In this document: positions 46,821 through 56,090 of the stretch, in pieces
How the letters are laid out: every line of letters starts with the position of its first letter
Numbering within the stretch: the stretch's first letter is position 1
DNA from: Georgenia satyanarayanai
GTDB lineage: Bacteria; Actinomycetota; Actinomycetes; Actinomycetales; Actinomycetaceae
Direction of reading: 5' to 3'
Assembly (NCBI RefSeq): GCF_023715365.1
Contig: NZ_JAMBNZ010000018.1
Span: 1-56,216, forward strand
DNA length: 56,216 nt
Position numbers and translations under genes: made by a program
Notes under the pieces: generated by a model
What the model was told of the DNA's origin: nothing
What the model saw: the letters and a program-made list of their open reading frames with translations, nothing else
Database searches by the model: none

Positions 46821-46828
<8 letters not shown>
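46376..46828 (+). CDS. Small membrane protein of MoxR locus 2, function unknown
   Basis: A 150-residue protein with two closely spaced N-terminal helices (AAAVLAVVAVAVAMWGIGF; NIALAAAATAVVATVVG) and a soluble helical C-terminal part (RGLRQLREVAAGRLALAGID). No family recognised. Overlaps DUF4129 by GTGA and the MoxR gene by 8 bases, so it belongs to the operon. Confidence 0.8.
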
Positions 46829-47803
<975 letters not shown>

Positions 47804-47807
<4 letters not shown>

Positions 47808-49111
47808 CCCGCTGGACCCCGCTCACCCACCTCACCGCCGGGCTCCTCCTGGGGGCGGGGGTGCTCGTCACGGGCGCGCTCGGCGGGCGCCCCGACGTCG
47901 CGGCGCTGGGTGTCGCGCCGCTCCTCACCGCGGTGTGGGGCTGGACCCGCCGTCCGCGGGACCCGCTGGAGGTGCAGGTGCGCGCCCCGCGGCAGCTCAC
48001 CGCGAGCGCAGAGCTGCGCGCGCCGGCGCTGCTGCGCGCCCCGGAGGGTGCCGTCGCAGCCCGGCTGCGCTCCTCCAGCCCGGGCACCGAGCCCGACGAG
48101 TGTCTCGTCCGTCTCCTCCCGGGCGAGGTCCGTGAGGTGGCGCTCGCGACGACGAGCGTGCGCACCGGGGAGAACCAGCTCTTCCGCCTCGACGCCGTCG
48201 GGCTCGGCAGCGGGCACGTGACCGCGGGAGAGGTCCTCACGGTAGGACCGTCCTCCGTCCTCGTGCTGCCGGGACAGCCTCCGCTGGACCGGCTGCCGCT
48301 GCCCCCGCGGCTGCAGGGCCTCGTCGGCCCGCACGCCGCGCGGCGGATCGGGGACGGCGAGGAGCTCCACGACGTCAACCTCTTCACCGCCGGGGACCGG
48401 CTGCGCCGCATCGACTGGCGCACCAGCGCCCGCCGCGGCGTCCAGGACGGGCGCCTGCAGGACCTGTACGTGCGCCGCACCCAGTCGACCGCGGAGGCGA
48501 CCGTCGTCCTCGTCATCGACTCCCGCGACGACGTCGGACCGGACGTCGCGACCTGGGCCGGCGGTCGCGCGGTGCTCACGAGCGACGTCACCTCCCTCGA
48601 CATCGCCCGTGAGGCCGCGGCGTCCCTCGCGCGGGCCTACCTCGGGCAGGGCGACCGCGTGGGCCTGGAGGACCTCGGACTGCGACGGCGGCCCGTGCGC
48701 CCCGGCGGCGGGCGCCGGCACCTCGAGCGGGTCGTGCGGCGCCTGGCGCTGTCGGCGCCCGAGGGCACGCCCCGCCCCCGCGTACGCGCGCCGCAGGTGC
48801 CATCCGGCGCGCTCGTCGTCGTGCTGTCGACCTTCCTCGACGACGAGGCGGCGACGATGGCGCTGACGTGGCGGCACGCCGGCCACCGGGTGGTCGCGGT
48901 CGACGTGCTGCCGCCGGTGCGCGGGGCGCAGATGTCGGTGCGGCTCCTCATGGCCTACCGGATGGTCTCGCTGCAGCGCGAGGACCGGCTCACCACCCTG
49001 CGCCGCGGTGGCGTGGAGGTCGTGCGCTGGGCGGCGGACGGTCCACCGCCCAGCGGTGGGCGGGCCCAGCTCGCCACCCTCGCCCGCCGTCGCCACGGGG
49101 CGCCGCGATGA
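47804..49111 (+). CDS. DUF58 (VWA-like) membrane protein, locus 2
   Basis: A 435-residue protein with two N-terminal helices, a beta-rich stretch, the DUF58 core (DVNLFTAGDRLRRIDWRTSA), and a VWA fold with a more canonical metal-site start than locus 1 (VVLVIDSRDDVG, with the DxR/S-type motif degenerate). The C-terminal half is longer than locus 1. GTG start coupled to MoxR and ATG overlap with the next gene. Confidence 0.9.
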
Positions 49112-49701
49112 GCCCGCTGCAGCGGCTGCTCGAGCGCGTGCGCGCCGCCCTCCCCCGGCCCGACGGCTCTCTCACCGTCGGGCGCCCGCGGGCGCCCCGG
49201 CGGCCACGGACGGCGCTGCGCACCGGCCCAGCCGTGCCCGCCCTCGTGCTGCGCGCGGCGCTCCTCGCGCTCGTCACCGGCGCCGGCGCGGTCGTGGCCG
49301 GCAGCCCGACGGAGCTGGCCGTGGCGGCGGCGCTCGGCGTGGCTGTGGCGGTGCGCCCGCACGCCGCGCTGCTCGCGATCACGGTCGCCGTCCTCGTGGC
49401 CATGCGCGCGCTCACCCCCGGCCCGTGGTGGGCCCTCGTGCTGCTCGCCGCGCTCAGCCACGCCGCCCTGCGCGTCGGTGCCCTCGCCGACGCGGTGTCC
49501 TGGCGCGGGCGGGTGGAGGTGGCCGTCCTGCGCGACGCGCTGCCCGGGTTCCTCGCCGTCCAGGCGCTCGCGCAGGTGGCCGTCGTCCTTGCCCTCGTGC
49601 TCGACGGCGCCGCCCCCGTCCCGTGGCTCGTCGTCCTCGCCGTCGCGGGCCTGGCCGTCCTTGGCTGGGTCCTCGTCTGCGACCTCCGCGCCCGCCCGTA
49701 G
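49108..49701 (+). CDS. Membrane protein closing MoxR locus 2, function unknown
   Basis: A 197-residue protein: a basic, Pro-rich first 40 residues, then about five hydrophobic helices (ALVLRAALLALVTGAGAVVAG; HAALLAITVAVLVAMRAL; WWALVLLAALSHAAL; GFLAVQALAQVAVVLALVL; LVVLAVAGLAVLGWVLV). No family recognised. The ATG overlaps the DUF58 stop by four bases. It may be the membrane counterpart of the operon, replacing the transglutaminase of locus 1. Confidence 0.8.
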   Translation: MSPLQRLLERVRAALPRPDGSLTVGRPRAPRRPRTALRTGPAVPALVLRAALLALVTGAGAVVAGSPTELAVAAALGVAVAVRPHAALLAITVAVLVAMRALTPGPWWALVLLAALSHAALRVGALADAVSWRGRVEVAVLRDALPGFLAVQALAQVAVVLALVLDGAAPVPWLVVLAVAGLAVLGWVLVCDLRARP

Positions 49702-49716
49702 GCGGGGCGGGGCCGG

Positions 49717-50050
49717 TCAGGTCGCCCGCGCGAGGCGGCCGCCGACCGTGAGCCGGACGACGGCGTCCAGGCCCAGCCGCTCGAGGAAGGCGCCGTCGTG
49801 GCTGACGACGAGCAGCGCGCCCCGGTAGGCGCCCAGGGCGGCGACGAGCTGGTCGACGGTGGGGATGTCAAGGTCGTTCGTCCGTCGAGGACGAGCGGCT
49901 CCGGCGGCGGGTCGGTGAGCAGGACGCGGGCGCGCGTGGAGCCACGCGAGCCGGTTGCGCCCCCCCCTTCCGGGGCGCGGGGGAGAAGGTAGCCGACGCG
50001 GGGGCCGCGCTGCGCGCGGCGCGGAGCGTCTTCCTCGCCGACCGGTTCTT
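49717..50050 (-). pseudogene. ABC-F ATPase, C-terminal relic with frameshifts
   Basis: On the minus strand three frames give consecutive pieces of one ABC-F protein: GGRNRLAWLHAR (end of the signature region), ARVLLTDPPPEPLVLDG (Walker B), then RTNDLDIPTVDQLVAALGAY through LLVVSHDGAFLERLGLDAVV to a stop at 49717. Near 49883 a 4-base deletion removes part of the DEPTN codons (GAC-GAG-CCG-ACG became GACGGACG). A G-tract near 49965 marks another shift. Everything upstream of the signature (Walker A, first ATPase) is missing. It cannot make a working ATPase. Confidence 0.8.
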
Positions 50051-50094
50051 CCCGCTGCCCGCCCCGGTCTGGTCCGGGGCGGGCCACCGTGCCG

Positions 50095-50100
50095 TAATGT
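50095..50100 (+). promoter_or_regulatory. -10 box of rsbQ-rsbP operon
   Basis: TAATGT followed by seven bases and the GTG at 50108; no ribosome site fits, so the message is probably leaderless. Confidence 0.55.
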
Positions 50101-50107
50101 CGCCCTC

Positions 50108-50905
50108 GTGGATGTCCTCGAGCGCAACAACGTCCGGGTGAGCGGCACTGCAGACGGCCCCACCATGGTGCTGGCGCACGGCTTCGGCTGCGACCAGCAG
50201 ATGTGGCACCTCGTCGTCCCTCACTTCGAGGCGACGCACCGGGTGGTGCTCTTCGACCACGTCGGCGCCGGTGGCTCCGACACGGCCGCCTACGACGCCG
50301 CCCGCCACGCCCACCTCGAGGGTTACGCGCAGGACGTCGTCGAGATCATCGAGGCACTCGACGCGGGGCCGGTCGTCCTCGTCGGCCACTCCGTGAGCGC
50401 GATGATCGGCCTCCTCGCCGCCCGCGCGCGGCCCGAGCTCGTCGACCGGCTCGTTCTCGTAGGCCCCAGCCCCCGGTACATCGACGACGGCGACTACCGC
50501 GGCGGCTTCAGCCAGGAGGAGATCGACGAGCTTCTCGAGACGATGGACGACAACTACCTCGGCTGGTCGGCCCACATCGCCCCGGTCATCATGGGCGTGC
50601 CCGACCGCCCCGAGCTCGGTGAGGAGCTCACGGCGAGCTTCTGCCGCACCGACCCCGTCCTCGCGCGCCGCTTCGCCCGCACCACCTTCCTCTCCGACAA
50701 CCGGGCGGACCTGCCGGAGGTCGCCACGCCCGCGCTCGTCGTCCAGTGCCGCGAGGACGTCATCGCACCCATGGAGGTGGGCGAGTACGTCCGCGACCAC
50801 CTTCCCAACAGCGACTTCGCCGTCCTCGACGCCGTGGGGCACTGCCCCAACCTCAGCGCCCCGGACCAGCTCGTCGCGGCGATGAAGGCGTACCTGCCGG
50901 CGTGA
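50108..50905 (+). CDS. rsbQ: RsbQ-like alpha/beta hydrolase
   Basis: A 265-residue hydrolase matching Bacillus RsbQ, which supplies a small ligand to the PAS phosphatase RsbP in energy-stress signalling. Nucleophile Ser95 in VGHSVSAMIG (RsbQ has GHSVSSMIG), acid in CREDVIAP, and catalytic His in VGHCPNLSAP. HGFGCDQQMWH and HVGAGGSD are typical of the RsbQ/strigolactone-receptor branch. The frame is open to 49955, but the GTG at 50108 after a TAATGT box fits the family start. The stop overlaps rsbP (GTGA), as expected for a working pair. Confidence 0.92.
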   Translation: MDVLERNNVRVSGTADGPTMVLAHGFGCDQQMWHLVVPHFEATHRVVLFDHVGAGGSDTAAYDAARHAHLEGYAQDVVEIIEALDAGPVVLVGHSVSAMIGLLAARARPELVDRLVLVGPSPRYIDDGDYRGGFSQEEIDELLETMDDNYLGWSAHIAPVIMGVPDRPELGEELTASFCRTDPVLARRFARTTFLSDNRADLPEVATPALVVQCREDVIAPMEVGEYVRDHLPNSDFAVLDAVGHCPNLSAPDQLVAAMKAYLPA

Positions 50906-52410
50906 ACGACCGTGCCGCCGCCTGGGACGAGGCGCCGTGCGGCCTGCTCCTCCTGGCTGACGACGGCACGGTCCTCGACGCCAACGCGACCTTCCTCCAG
51001 TGGGCCGGGCGGCCCGCAGGCGAGGTGCTCGGGCGGGTGCGCCTGAGCCAGCTCCTCTCGGTGGGCGGCCGGATCTACTGGGAGACCCACCTGTCCCCGC
51101 TGCTGCACGTCGAGGGCCGGGCCGAGGAGGTGGCGCTCGAGCTGCGTGGCCCGGGCGGCCGCGTCCCCGTGCTCGTGACCGCCGTCGCGGCCCCCGACGG
51201 CCGCGTGCGGGTCTCCGTCTCCAGCGCGCGCGACCGCTCCCGCTACGAGCGCGAGCTGCTGGCCGCGCGCAAGGAGGCCGAGTCCGCCGCCGAACGTACG
51301 CGGCTGCTCCAGGACGTCACCGCCGCCCTGTCGGCCGCGGTCGGCCGGGAGGGGGTGGCCGCTGCCCTGTTGCGCACCACCCCCTCCCTCGCCGCACGCG
51401 CGGCGACGTGCTGGCTCACCGACCCCGCGGGCCGACTGATCGCCCACTCGGGCACGGGCGAGGAGGCCGGCAGCACCGGCCCGCTGCCCGTGCGCTCGTG
51501 GCCGCGCGCCGCGGTCGTCGCCGACGGCCGTGTCCTCGTCCCGCTCCACGGGCAGTCGGGCCTGCACGGGGTGCTGTCTCTCGAGCCCGACGACGGCGCC
51601 GGCGCCGAGCCACCGGACCTCGCCATGCTCACCGCCGTCGGGCAGCAGGCGGGCGCCGCCCTGGACCGCGCCGGTCTCTTCGACCGCAGCGCCGCGATCT
51701 CCCACCAACTCCAACAGGCGCTCCTCACCGCTCCCCTGCCGCAGGACGAGCGCGTGGACGTGACGACGGCGTACCGCCCGGGCGTGGAGTCCCTCGAGGT
51801 GGGCGGGGACTGGCACGACGCCTTCCACCTCGACGACGACGTCCTCGGGGTCGCCATCGGCGACGTCGTGGGCCGCGGGCTGGACGCCGCCATCGCCATG
51901 GGACAGCTGCGCAGCGCCGTCCGCGCGCTCGCCGGTCCCGACGTCGGCCCCGCCCGGGTGCTCGGCGCTCTGGACACCTTCGTCCAGCGCGTCCCGGACT
52001 CCACGTCCGCCACCGTCCTCTACGGCGAGCTCGACCTCCTCACGGGGCGCTTCCGCTTCGCCTGCGCCGGCCACCTGCCGCCGCTGCTCCTCGAGCGCGA
52101 CGGCACGCCCCGGCTCGTGTGGGACGGGCGCTCCACGCCCCTCGGGCTCAACGTGCCCGGCAGCGAGCGCCCGGAGGCGTCCGTGGACCTCGCCCCGGGT
52201 GACCGGCTCCTCCTGTACACCGACGGGCTCGTGGAGCGGCGCGATCGCCCGCTGCCCACCCGGCTCGACGAGCTCGTCGCCGTGGGCGCGCAGAGCCGGA
52301 CGCTCGAGCCGGGCGCGGCGGTGCGCACGGTGACCGAGCGGATGCTCCCGCCCGGGGAGGGCCACGACGACGTCTGCCTGCTCCTGCTCACCTGGCGCGG
52401 TACCGCCTGA
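50902..52410 (+). CDS. RsbP-like PAS-GAF-PP2C phosphatase
   Basis: A 502-residue PPM-type serine phosphatase. A PAS domain (about 5-110, GLLLLADDGTVLDANATFLQ), a coiled linker (RYERELLAARKEAESAAERT), a GAF domain (about 140-260) and a PP2C/SpoIIE domain (about 270-500, with GDWHDAFHLDDDVLGVAIGD and GHDDVCLLLL metal sites) are in order. RsbP of Bacillus has PAS-PP2C; the GAF insertion is additional. It would dephosphorylate an anti-anti-sigma factor to activate stress sigma; neither antagonist nor sigma gene is in this window. Coupled to rsbQ; a terminator follows. Confidence 0.92.
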   Translation: MNDRAAAWDEAPCGLLLLADDGTVLDANATFLQWAGRPAGEVLGRVRLSQLLSVGGRIYWETHLSPLLHVEGRAEEVALELRGPGGRVPVLVTAVAAPDGRVRVSVSSARDRSRYERELLAARKEAESAAERTRLLQDVTAALSAAVGREGVAAALLRTTPSLAARAATCWLTDPAGRLIAHSGTGEEAGSTGPLPVRSWPRAAVVADGRVLVPLHGQSGLHGVLSLEPDDGAGAEPPDLAMLTAVGQQAGAALDRAGLFDRSAAISHQLQQALLTAPLPQDERVDVTTAYRPGVESLEVGGDWHDAFHLDDDVLGVAIGDVVGRGLDAAIAMGQLRSAVRALAGPDVGPARVLGALDTFVQRVPDSTSATVLYGELDLLTGRFRFACAGHLPPLLLERDGTPRLVWDGRSTPLGLNVPGSERPEASVDLAPGDRLLLYTDGLVERRDRPLPTRLDELVAVGAQSRTLEPGAAVRTVTERMLPPGEGHDDVCLLLLTWRGTA

Positions 52411-52439
52411 CCCGCCGGTGCCCAGCGCCTGGGGAACGC

Positions 52440-52471
52440 AGAAGGCCCGGACCTGATGGTCCGGGCCTTCT
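52440..52471. terminator. Terminator after rsbP (possibly bidirectional)
   Basis: AGAAGGCCCGGACC and its exact 14-base complement flank the loop TGAT, starting 29 bases after the rsbP stop. On the other strand it lies immediately downstream of the tRNA-like 3' end and probably once terminated that tRNA. Confidence 0.85.
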
Positions 52472-52473
52472 CC

Positions 52474-52510
52474 TGGTAGCGGGGGCAGGATTTGAACCTG
52501 CGACCTCCGG
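52474..52510 (-). other. 3' half of an initiator tRNA-like gene (putative att site)
   Basis: On the minus strand this reads CCGGAGGTCGCAGGTTCAAA and on to TCCTGCCCCCGCTACCA: the 3' side of an anticodon stem, a variable loop, a full T-arm with TTCAAAT, an acceptor strand and encoded CCA. It resembles actinobacterial tRNA-fMet. The 5' half (D-arm, anticodon) is absent; sequence diverges abruptly at 52511. Such 3' tRNA pieces are the usual trace of a tRNA-targeting integrase, with an intact tRNA at the element's far end. Confidence 0.75.
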
Positions 52511-52744
52511 AACGAATCAAGGGCCTTCCGGCTATCGCCGATCGGCGCGGGAAACAGCGGATTCGCTTGTGTTGTCGAGGAAGTCTCCTCGCTGGCACCT
52601 CCGACTCTACCCGGTCTGTGACGGTCTGTGACGGCTCAATCTGGAGGGTAAGTGGAGGGCGGCTCGACTGCTGGCGCTTCAGCGATCTTGCCGACTGCCA
52701 GCGTCCCCAGGATCCAGGCCAGCGCCACTTTTGCCGTGCGGGGC
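52511..52744. other. Gene-free strip inside putative element edge
   Basis: No credible gene in the stretch from the rsbP stop (52410) to the toxin gene. Besides the terminator and tRNA piece it holds a perfect tandem 10-mer, GGTCTGTGAC twice (52613-52632). Such short direct repeats near an att site can be integrase arm-type sites, but no integrase gene is visible here. Confidence 0.5.
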
Positions 52745-53092
52745 TTACAGCTGCAGGTGGAGGCGAAGTGCGTCGTCGAGGTGGGCCATGACGTCGGCGG
52801 GGGCTCGTCCGATGACGGCGCCGAGGCGCTCGACTGCGATGGAGCGGACTTGCTCGGCCTGGGCCTTGGAGTCCTGCCGGAGGCCGGTCGCGGCTGCGGG
52901 CAGGAGGGTTTGGAAGGGGAAGATCCGGTCGGTGTTGCTGGTGACCGGCACCACGGTGACAACTCCGCGGCGGAGACGAGCCGCGGTCGCGTTCGCCCGG
53001 TCATTGCTGACGATCACCGCAGGACGACGACTGTTGGCCTCGCTCCCACGAACGGGCTCCAGATCGACGAGCCGGATCTCACCGCGCAACAT
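52745..53092 (-). CDS. mazF: MazF/PemK-family toxin (endoribonuclease)
   Basis: A 115-residue PemK-like protein expected to cut mRNA. It has the family's start [18 protein letters not shown], then RRPAVIVSNDRAN, VVTVVPVTSNTDRIFPFQTL, and KAQAEQVRSIAVERLG with the conserved Q-R-I/V motif. The frame is open upstream, but the ATG at 53092 shares one base with the antitoxin stop, as in coupled toxin-antitoxin pairs. GC content is visibly lower than the rest of the window, in keeping with transfer. Confidence 0.9.
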   Translation of the reverse strand: MLRGEIRLVDLEPVRGSEANSRRPAVIVSNDRANATAARLRRGVVTVVPVTSNTDRIFPFQTLLPAAATGLRQDSKAQAEQVRSIAVERLGAVIGRAPADVMAHLDDALRLHLQL

Positions 53093-53313
53093 CAGCGATC
53101 GATCCCGTCGGCCGCGGTCGTGTCCCACGCCGATTGATCGCCCGAGGCTTCCCACTCCTGCCACGCGGCTTCGTAGTCCTGTTCCAAGTCGGGCAAGCGC
53201 AGCATCCGCACAGCGTGTTGCAACGCAGCCGACCTCGAGGGCAGGCCAGCGGTGCGGGCGTACTCGTCGAGGATTGCCACATCCTCCTCGGGCAGACTGA
53301 CACTGAGTTTCAT
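53092..53313 (-). CDS. Ribbon-helix-helix antitoxin paired with MazF
   Basis: A 73-residue protein: an N-terminal ribbon-helix-helix DNA-binding fold ([20 protein letters not shown], then [13 protein letters not shown]) and an acidic, disordered tail ([19 protein letters not shown]) that would block the toxin. This is the CopG/MazE-like type seen with mycobacterial MazF toxins. Start codon overlaps a repeat operator, so it should autoregulate. Confidence 0.9.
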   Translation of the reverse strand: MKLSVSLPEEDVAILDEYARTAGLPSRSAALQHAVRMLRLPDLEQDYEAAWQEWEASGDQSAWDTTAADGIDR

Positions 53314-53338
53314 ACCGCAATGCTACCGCAGTACTACC
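53313..53338 (-). promoter_or_regulatory. Tandem-repeat operator of toxin-antitoxin operon
   Basis: On the minus strand GGTAGTACTGC and GGTAGCATTGC are adjacent 11-mers followed by a third GGTA that runs into the ATG. Eleven-base phasing puts binding sites on one face of DNA, fitting cooperative ribbon-helix-helix dimers. TAGCAT within it may be the -10. Confidence 0.6.
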
Positions 53339-53559
53339 ACGAGTCGACAGAGCAGTTCTCGTACTCGCGATGGACGCGCGGGCGTCGCGCGCAAAGCGTG
53401 CGTCGAGGGGCGTCCGGTGTAACTGCCAGCGCTGCCGGCCGCCCCGCTGGACGATCGTCTATCAGCACAGCGGTTGCGCTCTCGGTTGGCATGCTGCGCC
53501 GAGACGGGGCACAGCATGCGAGGCTGCGGCCAGATGAAGACGGTGAGGAGGAGGGACAG

Positions 53560-54012
53560 GTGGACGCGGCAATAGTCGGCGTAATCGTCGGAGGCGTGCT
53601 TGGCGTCGGGGGGACGCTCGGCGCACAACTCCTGGCCAACGTGACACAGAGGGAGTCGCGGCGCCGTGCGGAACTGCTGCCCATCGCTGCAAGGGCACTC
53701 AAGGCCGCCCAGGATTCGTGGGAAATGATGCGGGGAAATGCCATTTGGACTCACCGCGGAGGCGAGAGCGCTGCTGGAATGTCGGCGGCGGACTACTTGA
53801 TCCGGTACACCGAGGCGCACGATCGTCTGACCCTGGCACTCGACGAGTTGACCCTGCTCGTGCCGGGCATCGACCCAGCGGCAGAAGAGCTGCGCGAGAC
53901 CTTGGCGCTCGGCACGCTGCTGCCCGGCGACCAGCACAGAGTGCAGGAGCAAGCGTACAAACGCGCCCGCGGAGCACTCCATGATCGACTGCGGAGATTC
54001 CTTGACACGTGA
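53560..54012 (+). CDS. Membrane-anchored hypothetical protein
   Basis: A 150-residue protein with one N-terminal helix (AAIVGVIVGGVLGVGGTLGA) and a soluble helical domain (RESRRRAELLPIAARALKAA; DRLTLALDELTLLVPGI). No family recognised. GTG at 53560 has GAGGAGGAGGGA before it and is preferred; an ATG about 70 bases earlier is in frame. Lower GC and mixed third positions mark it as part of the accessory region. No partner gene is obvious. Confidence 0.7.
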   Translation: MDAAIVGVIVGGVLGVGGTLGAQLLANVTQRESRRRAELLPIAARALKAAQDSWEMMRGNAIWTHRGGESAAGMSAADYLIRYTEAHDRLTLALDELTLLVPGIDPAAEELRETLALGTLLPGDQHRVQEQAYKRARGALHDRLRRFLDT

Positions 54013-54203
54013 GCTCGTGAGCATCCCTCCGGGCACGTGCCGCATGACCAACCAGCCGCAGGTCCCTCCGTACGGGTCGTAATCCCTCCTCGAAGCGGAG
54101 GCCGGCTATGTTCCGCAGGGGGTCCCGCTACGGGATCGGCACGGGGAGCGTGACGAGTACGGGGTCCGCGTGCGACGACGCCACGCACACCCCCGGAGCA
54201 GCG

Positions 54204-54617
54204 TCAGAACTGAACGCCGTCGTGCGGCTGATGACCGATGCGCGCGAGCAACTGCTCGCCGAGCACGACATCGTGCGGCAGCCATTTCAACTCCAGGGCG
54301 TCCGCCTCAATGCCATGGCGCCGGAGGACGGCAGCAAGCGAGGCCCAGTGGCCTGTCTCCATGTCCTCCTGCGAGTGCCCATCGTATGGCTCGTCCGGGC
54401 CGACAATCATGCGTGTCGTGTCCGCGATCTCCTCGACCGAAGTGGCCGCTCAGATGTTGGGCGGGCCCGAGGCGCTCCAGCCTCTGTCAGCCAGGAGCAG
54501 GACCCGGCTGCCTTCCATGAGGACGGCCTCGTGGTGCGCCGATACCGACAGCTGCCGAGGGTCAGCGACAGGGTCATCGACCTCGACGTACGTCACCAAG
54601 CGAGTCACGTGGACCAT
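54204..54617 (-). pseudogene. Hypothetical gene interrupted by one stop codon
   Basis: On the minus strand one frame runs 138 codons from ATG 54617. It reads VTRLVTYVEVDDPVADPRQL and GSRVLLLADRGWSASGPPNI, then TGA at 54450-54452 (codon 56), then AATSVEEIADTTRMIVGPDE and ALELKWLPHDVVLGEQLLAR. The text is protein-like on both sides. From memory, related actinobacterial proteins have tryptophan (TGG) at this place, so a single G-to-A change explains the break. Function unknown. A second product could start at the internal ATG (54408-54410), but the N-terminal half would be lost. Confidence 0.7.
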
Positions 54618-54791
54618 TTACCCATCATGCCGCTCGCGTCCATGTGTTGGAGTTCCGCTGACCCATCCTCGACCGGCTCAGGGTACGCCAATCCCGAACG
54701 TCACTGTTCGTTAGTCTCGACTGTCATCTTAGGCATCCCGGGCGTCCAGGCGTTTAGACGTCGAGTGCCTCCTCGCTACCTGTCACGTCAG

Positions 54792-55112
54792 TTAGCCAAT
54801 CAAGGCATGAGCGATCAGGTAACCGAGCCCGGCGCCGACGCCGAATGCCAAGACAGTGAGCGGCCACCTGACGGCCGCGGTTATCGAAGACCTTCTGAGG
54901 GCCAAATACGCCAGGCCAGCCATTACCCAAGCCAAACCTCCCGCCGTATAGACCACGCCACCGTCGGTATTCGATCCGAAGGCTGACCATAGTGCGCCCA
55001 TGACAGCCATCAGGGCCCACATTCCTATGAATATCACGAGGACTACGGTCGGAGGTTTCGTTCGCTCTGGTTCTCGATCCACGTCGCCTCCTCGCTCCGA
55101 TATCTGGCTCAA
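54792..55112 (-). CDS. Small three-helix membrane protein
   Basis: A 106-residue protein: a charged N terminus (1-20) and three or four hydrophobic segments (VVLVIFIGMWALMAVMGALW; GGLAWVMAGLAYLAL; LTVLAFGVGAGLGYLIAHAL). No family recognised and no clear operon. The gap 54618-54791 to its left holds no gene I can support. Confidence 0.65.
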   Translation of the reverse strand: MSQISERGGDVDREPERTKPPTVVLVIFIGMWALMAVMGALWSAFGSNTDGGVVYTAGGLAWVMAGLAYLALRRSSITAAVRWPLTVLAFGVGAGLGYLIAHALIG

Positions 55113-55292
55113 TCGTTCCCCCCCCCCGGCTTCAGGCCGCCGCCCCTAAAGTGTCCGGCCTAGTGGCTACGAAGTTACCCGACGCAGCCAGCTCCGGTCT
55201 CACGATCCGACCTGATGCTCACATTGCGTTCCCCGGTAACCGATCCTGGAACGGCACGGATGGAGCGGAACTCCTCTCCAGCCAGCACCTGC

Positions 55293-55511
55293 CTAGCGTT
55301 TCGGCCGTGCCCGGAACGCCTGGACCAGCATCGCTATGCCCGAACCGACGCCAATGAAACCGAACGCGGTGGGGCCGAGGGGCAGGACCATGCCCCTCCC
55401 CGCGTCGGGGTTCATGAACGCCCAGATACCACTGCCGATGAAGAGGAATCCGGCGACTAGCAATACAAGCCAGGCGTTCTTCTTTTGTTTAGTCTCTTAC
55501 ACTTCAGTCAC
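55293..55511 (-). pseudogene. Small membrane protein, start region possibly broken
   Basis: On the minus strand, KQKKNAWLVLLVAGFLFIGS, then GIWAFMNPDAGRGMVLPLGP and FGFIGVGSGIAMLVQAFRAR form a convincing two-helix protein ending at 55293. Reading back, the frame meets TAA at 55497-55499, just after two GTG codons (55511, 55502) that follow a TAGGAG box. Either translation starts at TTG 55463 inside the first helix (56 aa), or a stop mutation has silenced it. I favour a recent null allele. Confidence 0.5.
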
Positions 55512-55754
55512 TCCTACGGTGCCATCGCCGATCGGACCCGCCGGGTAGAAGGCCGCACGCGAAGCGTCTCGCAGCCACGGCGCTGCGGCTCGCCGCTCTG
55601 ACGGAACGACCACCGGCCGACCGTAACAGACCTGGAACAACCCCGCTCGGGGGATGATGGCTCATTCCTACTCAGCGGTGCAGTGACATCTCGCAACGGG
55701 ATCGGTCCACGGGACGTCGGTCGGATCGGCCGCGAGCGGAGTTATTCGGCCCCC

Positions 55755-56090
55755 CTACTGGGACCCGTCTGCGCGGGTCGACCTCTCACCGCGGGCGGCG
55801 TCTCGCTGATCGACCATGTCGTCGCGTTCGTGAAGGGCTGAAGCGGTCTCTCGTCGTGACTCTTTGAGTCCACGGCGCGCGGCGTGCCCCCTACGTGAGG
55901 AGCGTCGCGCGCCAGACCACAGGGGACAGATCCCGAGCATTGCAACCGCACCCACCACGATGCCGTAGAGGAAGAGGGTTCCGGTGGTACCGGCCACCTC
56001 AAATCCGAAGACCGAGAAGCTGTCCGTCAACGTGTGGGCACTGTCCGCGTTGGTGAGAACCCCAGCCACGCCGATTATCAAGGCGGCCAC
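55755..56090 (-). CDS. Small membrane protein with basic tail
   Basis: A 111-residue protein with two helices (ALIIGVAGVLTNA; TTGTLFLYGIVVGAVAMLGI) around a short extracytoplasmic loop (TLTDSFSVFGFEVAG), then a long charged tail (SRRGHAARRGLKESRRETAS). This pattern is common in actinobacteria as an uncharacterised family. GTG start at 56090 without a clear ribosome site. The flanks (55512-55754 and 56091-56216) hold no gene I can support. Confidence 0.7.
   Translation of the reverse strand: MAALIIGVAGVLTNADSAHTLTDSFSVFGFEVAGTTGTLFLYGIVVGAVAMLGICPLWSGARRSSRRGHAARRGLKESRRETASALHERDDMVDQRDAARGERSTRADGSQ

Noticed and set aside
52020-52598. Open frame across the tRNA piece and terminator on the minus strand
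   Set aside because: It is antisense to rsbP and runs through the tRNA fragment; low-complexity Arg/Ser-rich text without a start signal.
54450-54452. Selenocysteine codon in the gene at 54204-54617
   Set aside because: No SECIS-like hairpin was evident just after the TGA, no selenoprotein family fits, and the context suggests replacement of tryptophan.
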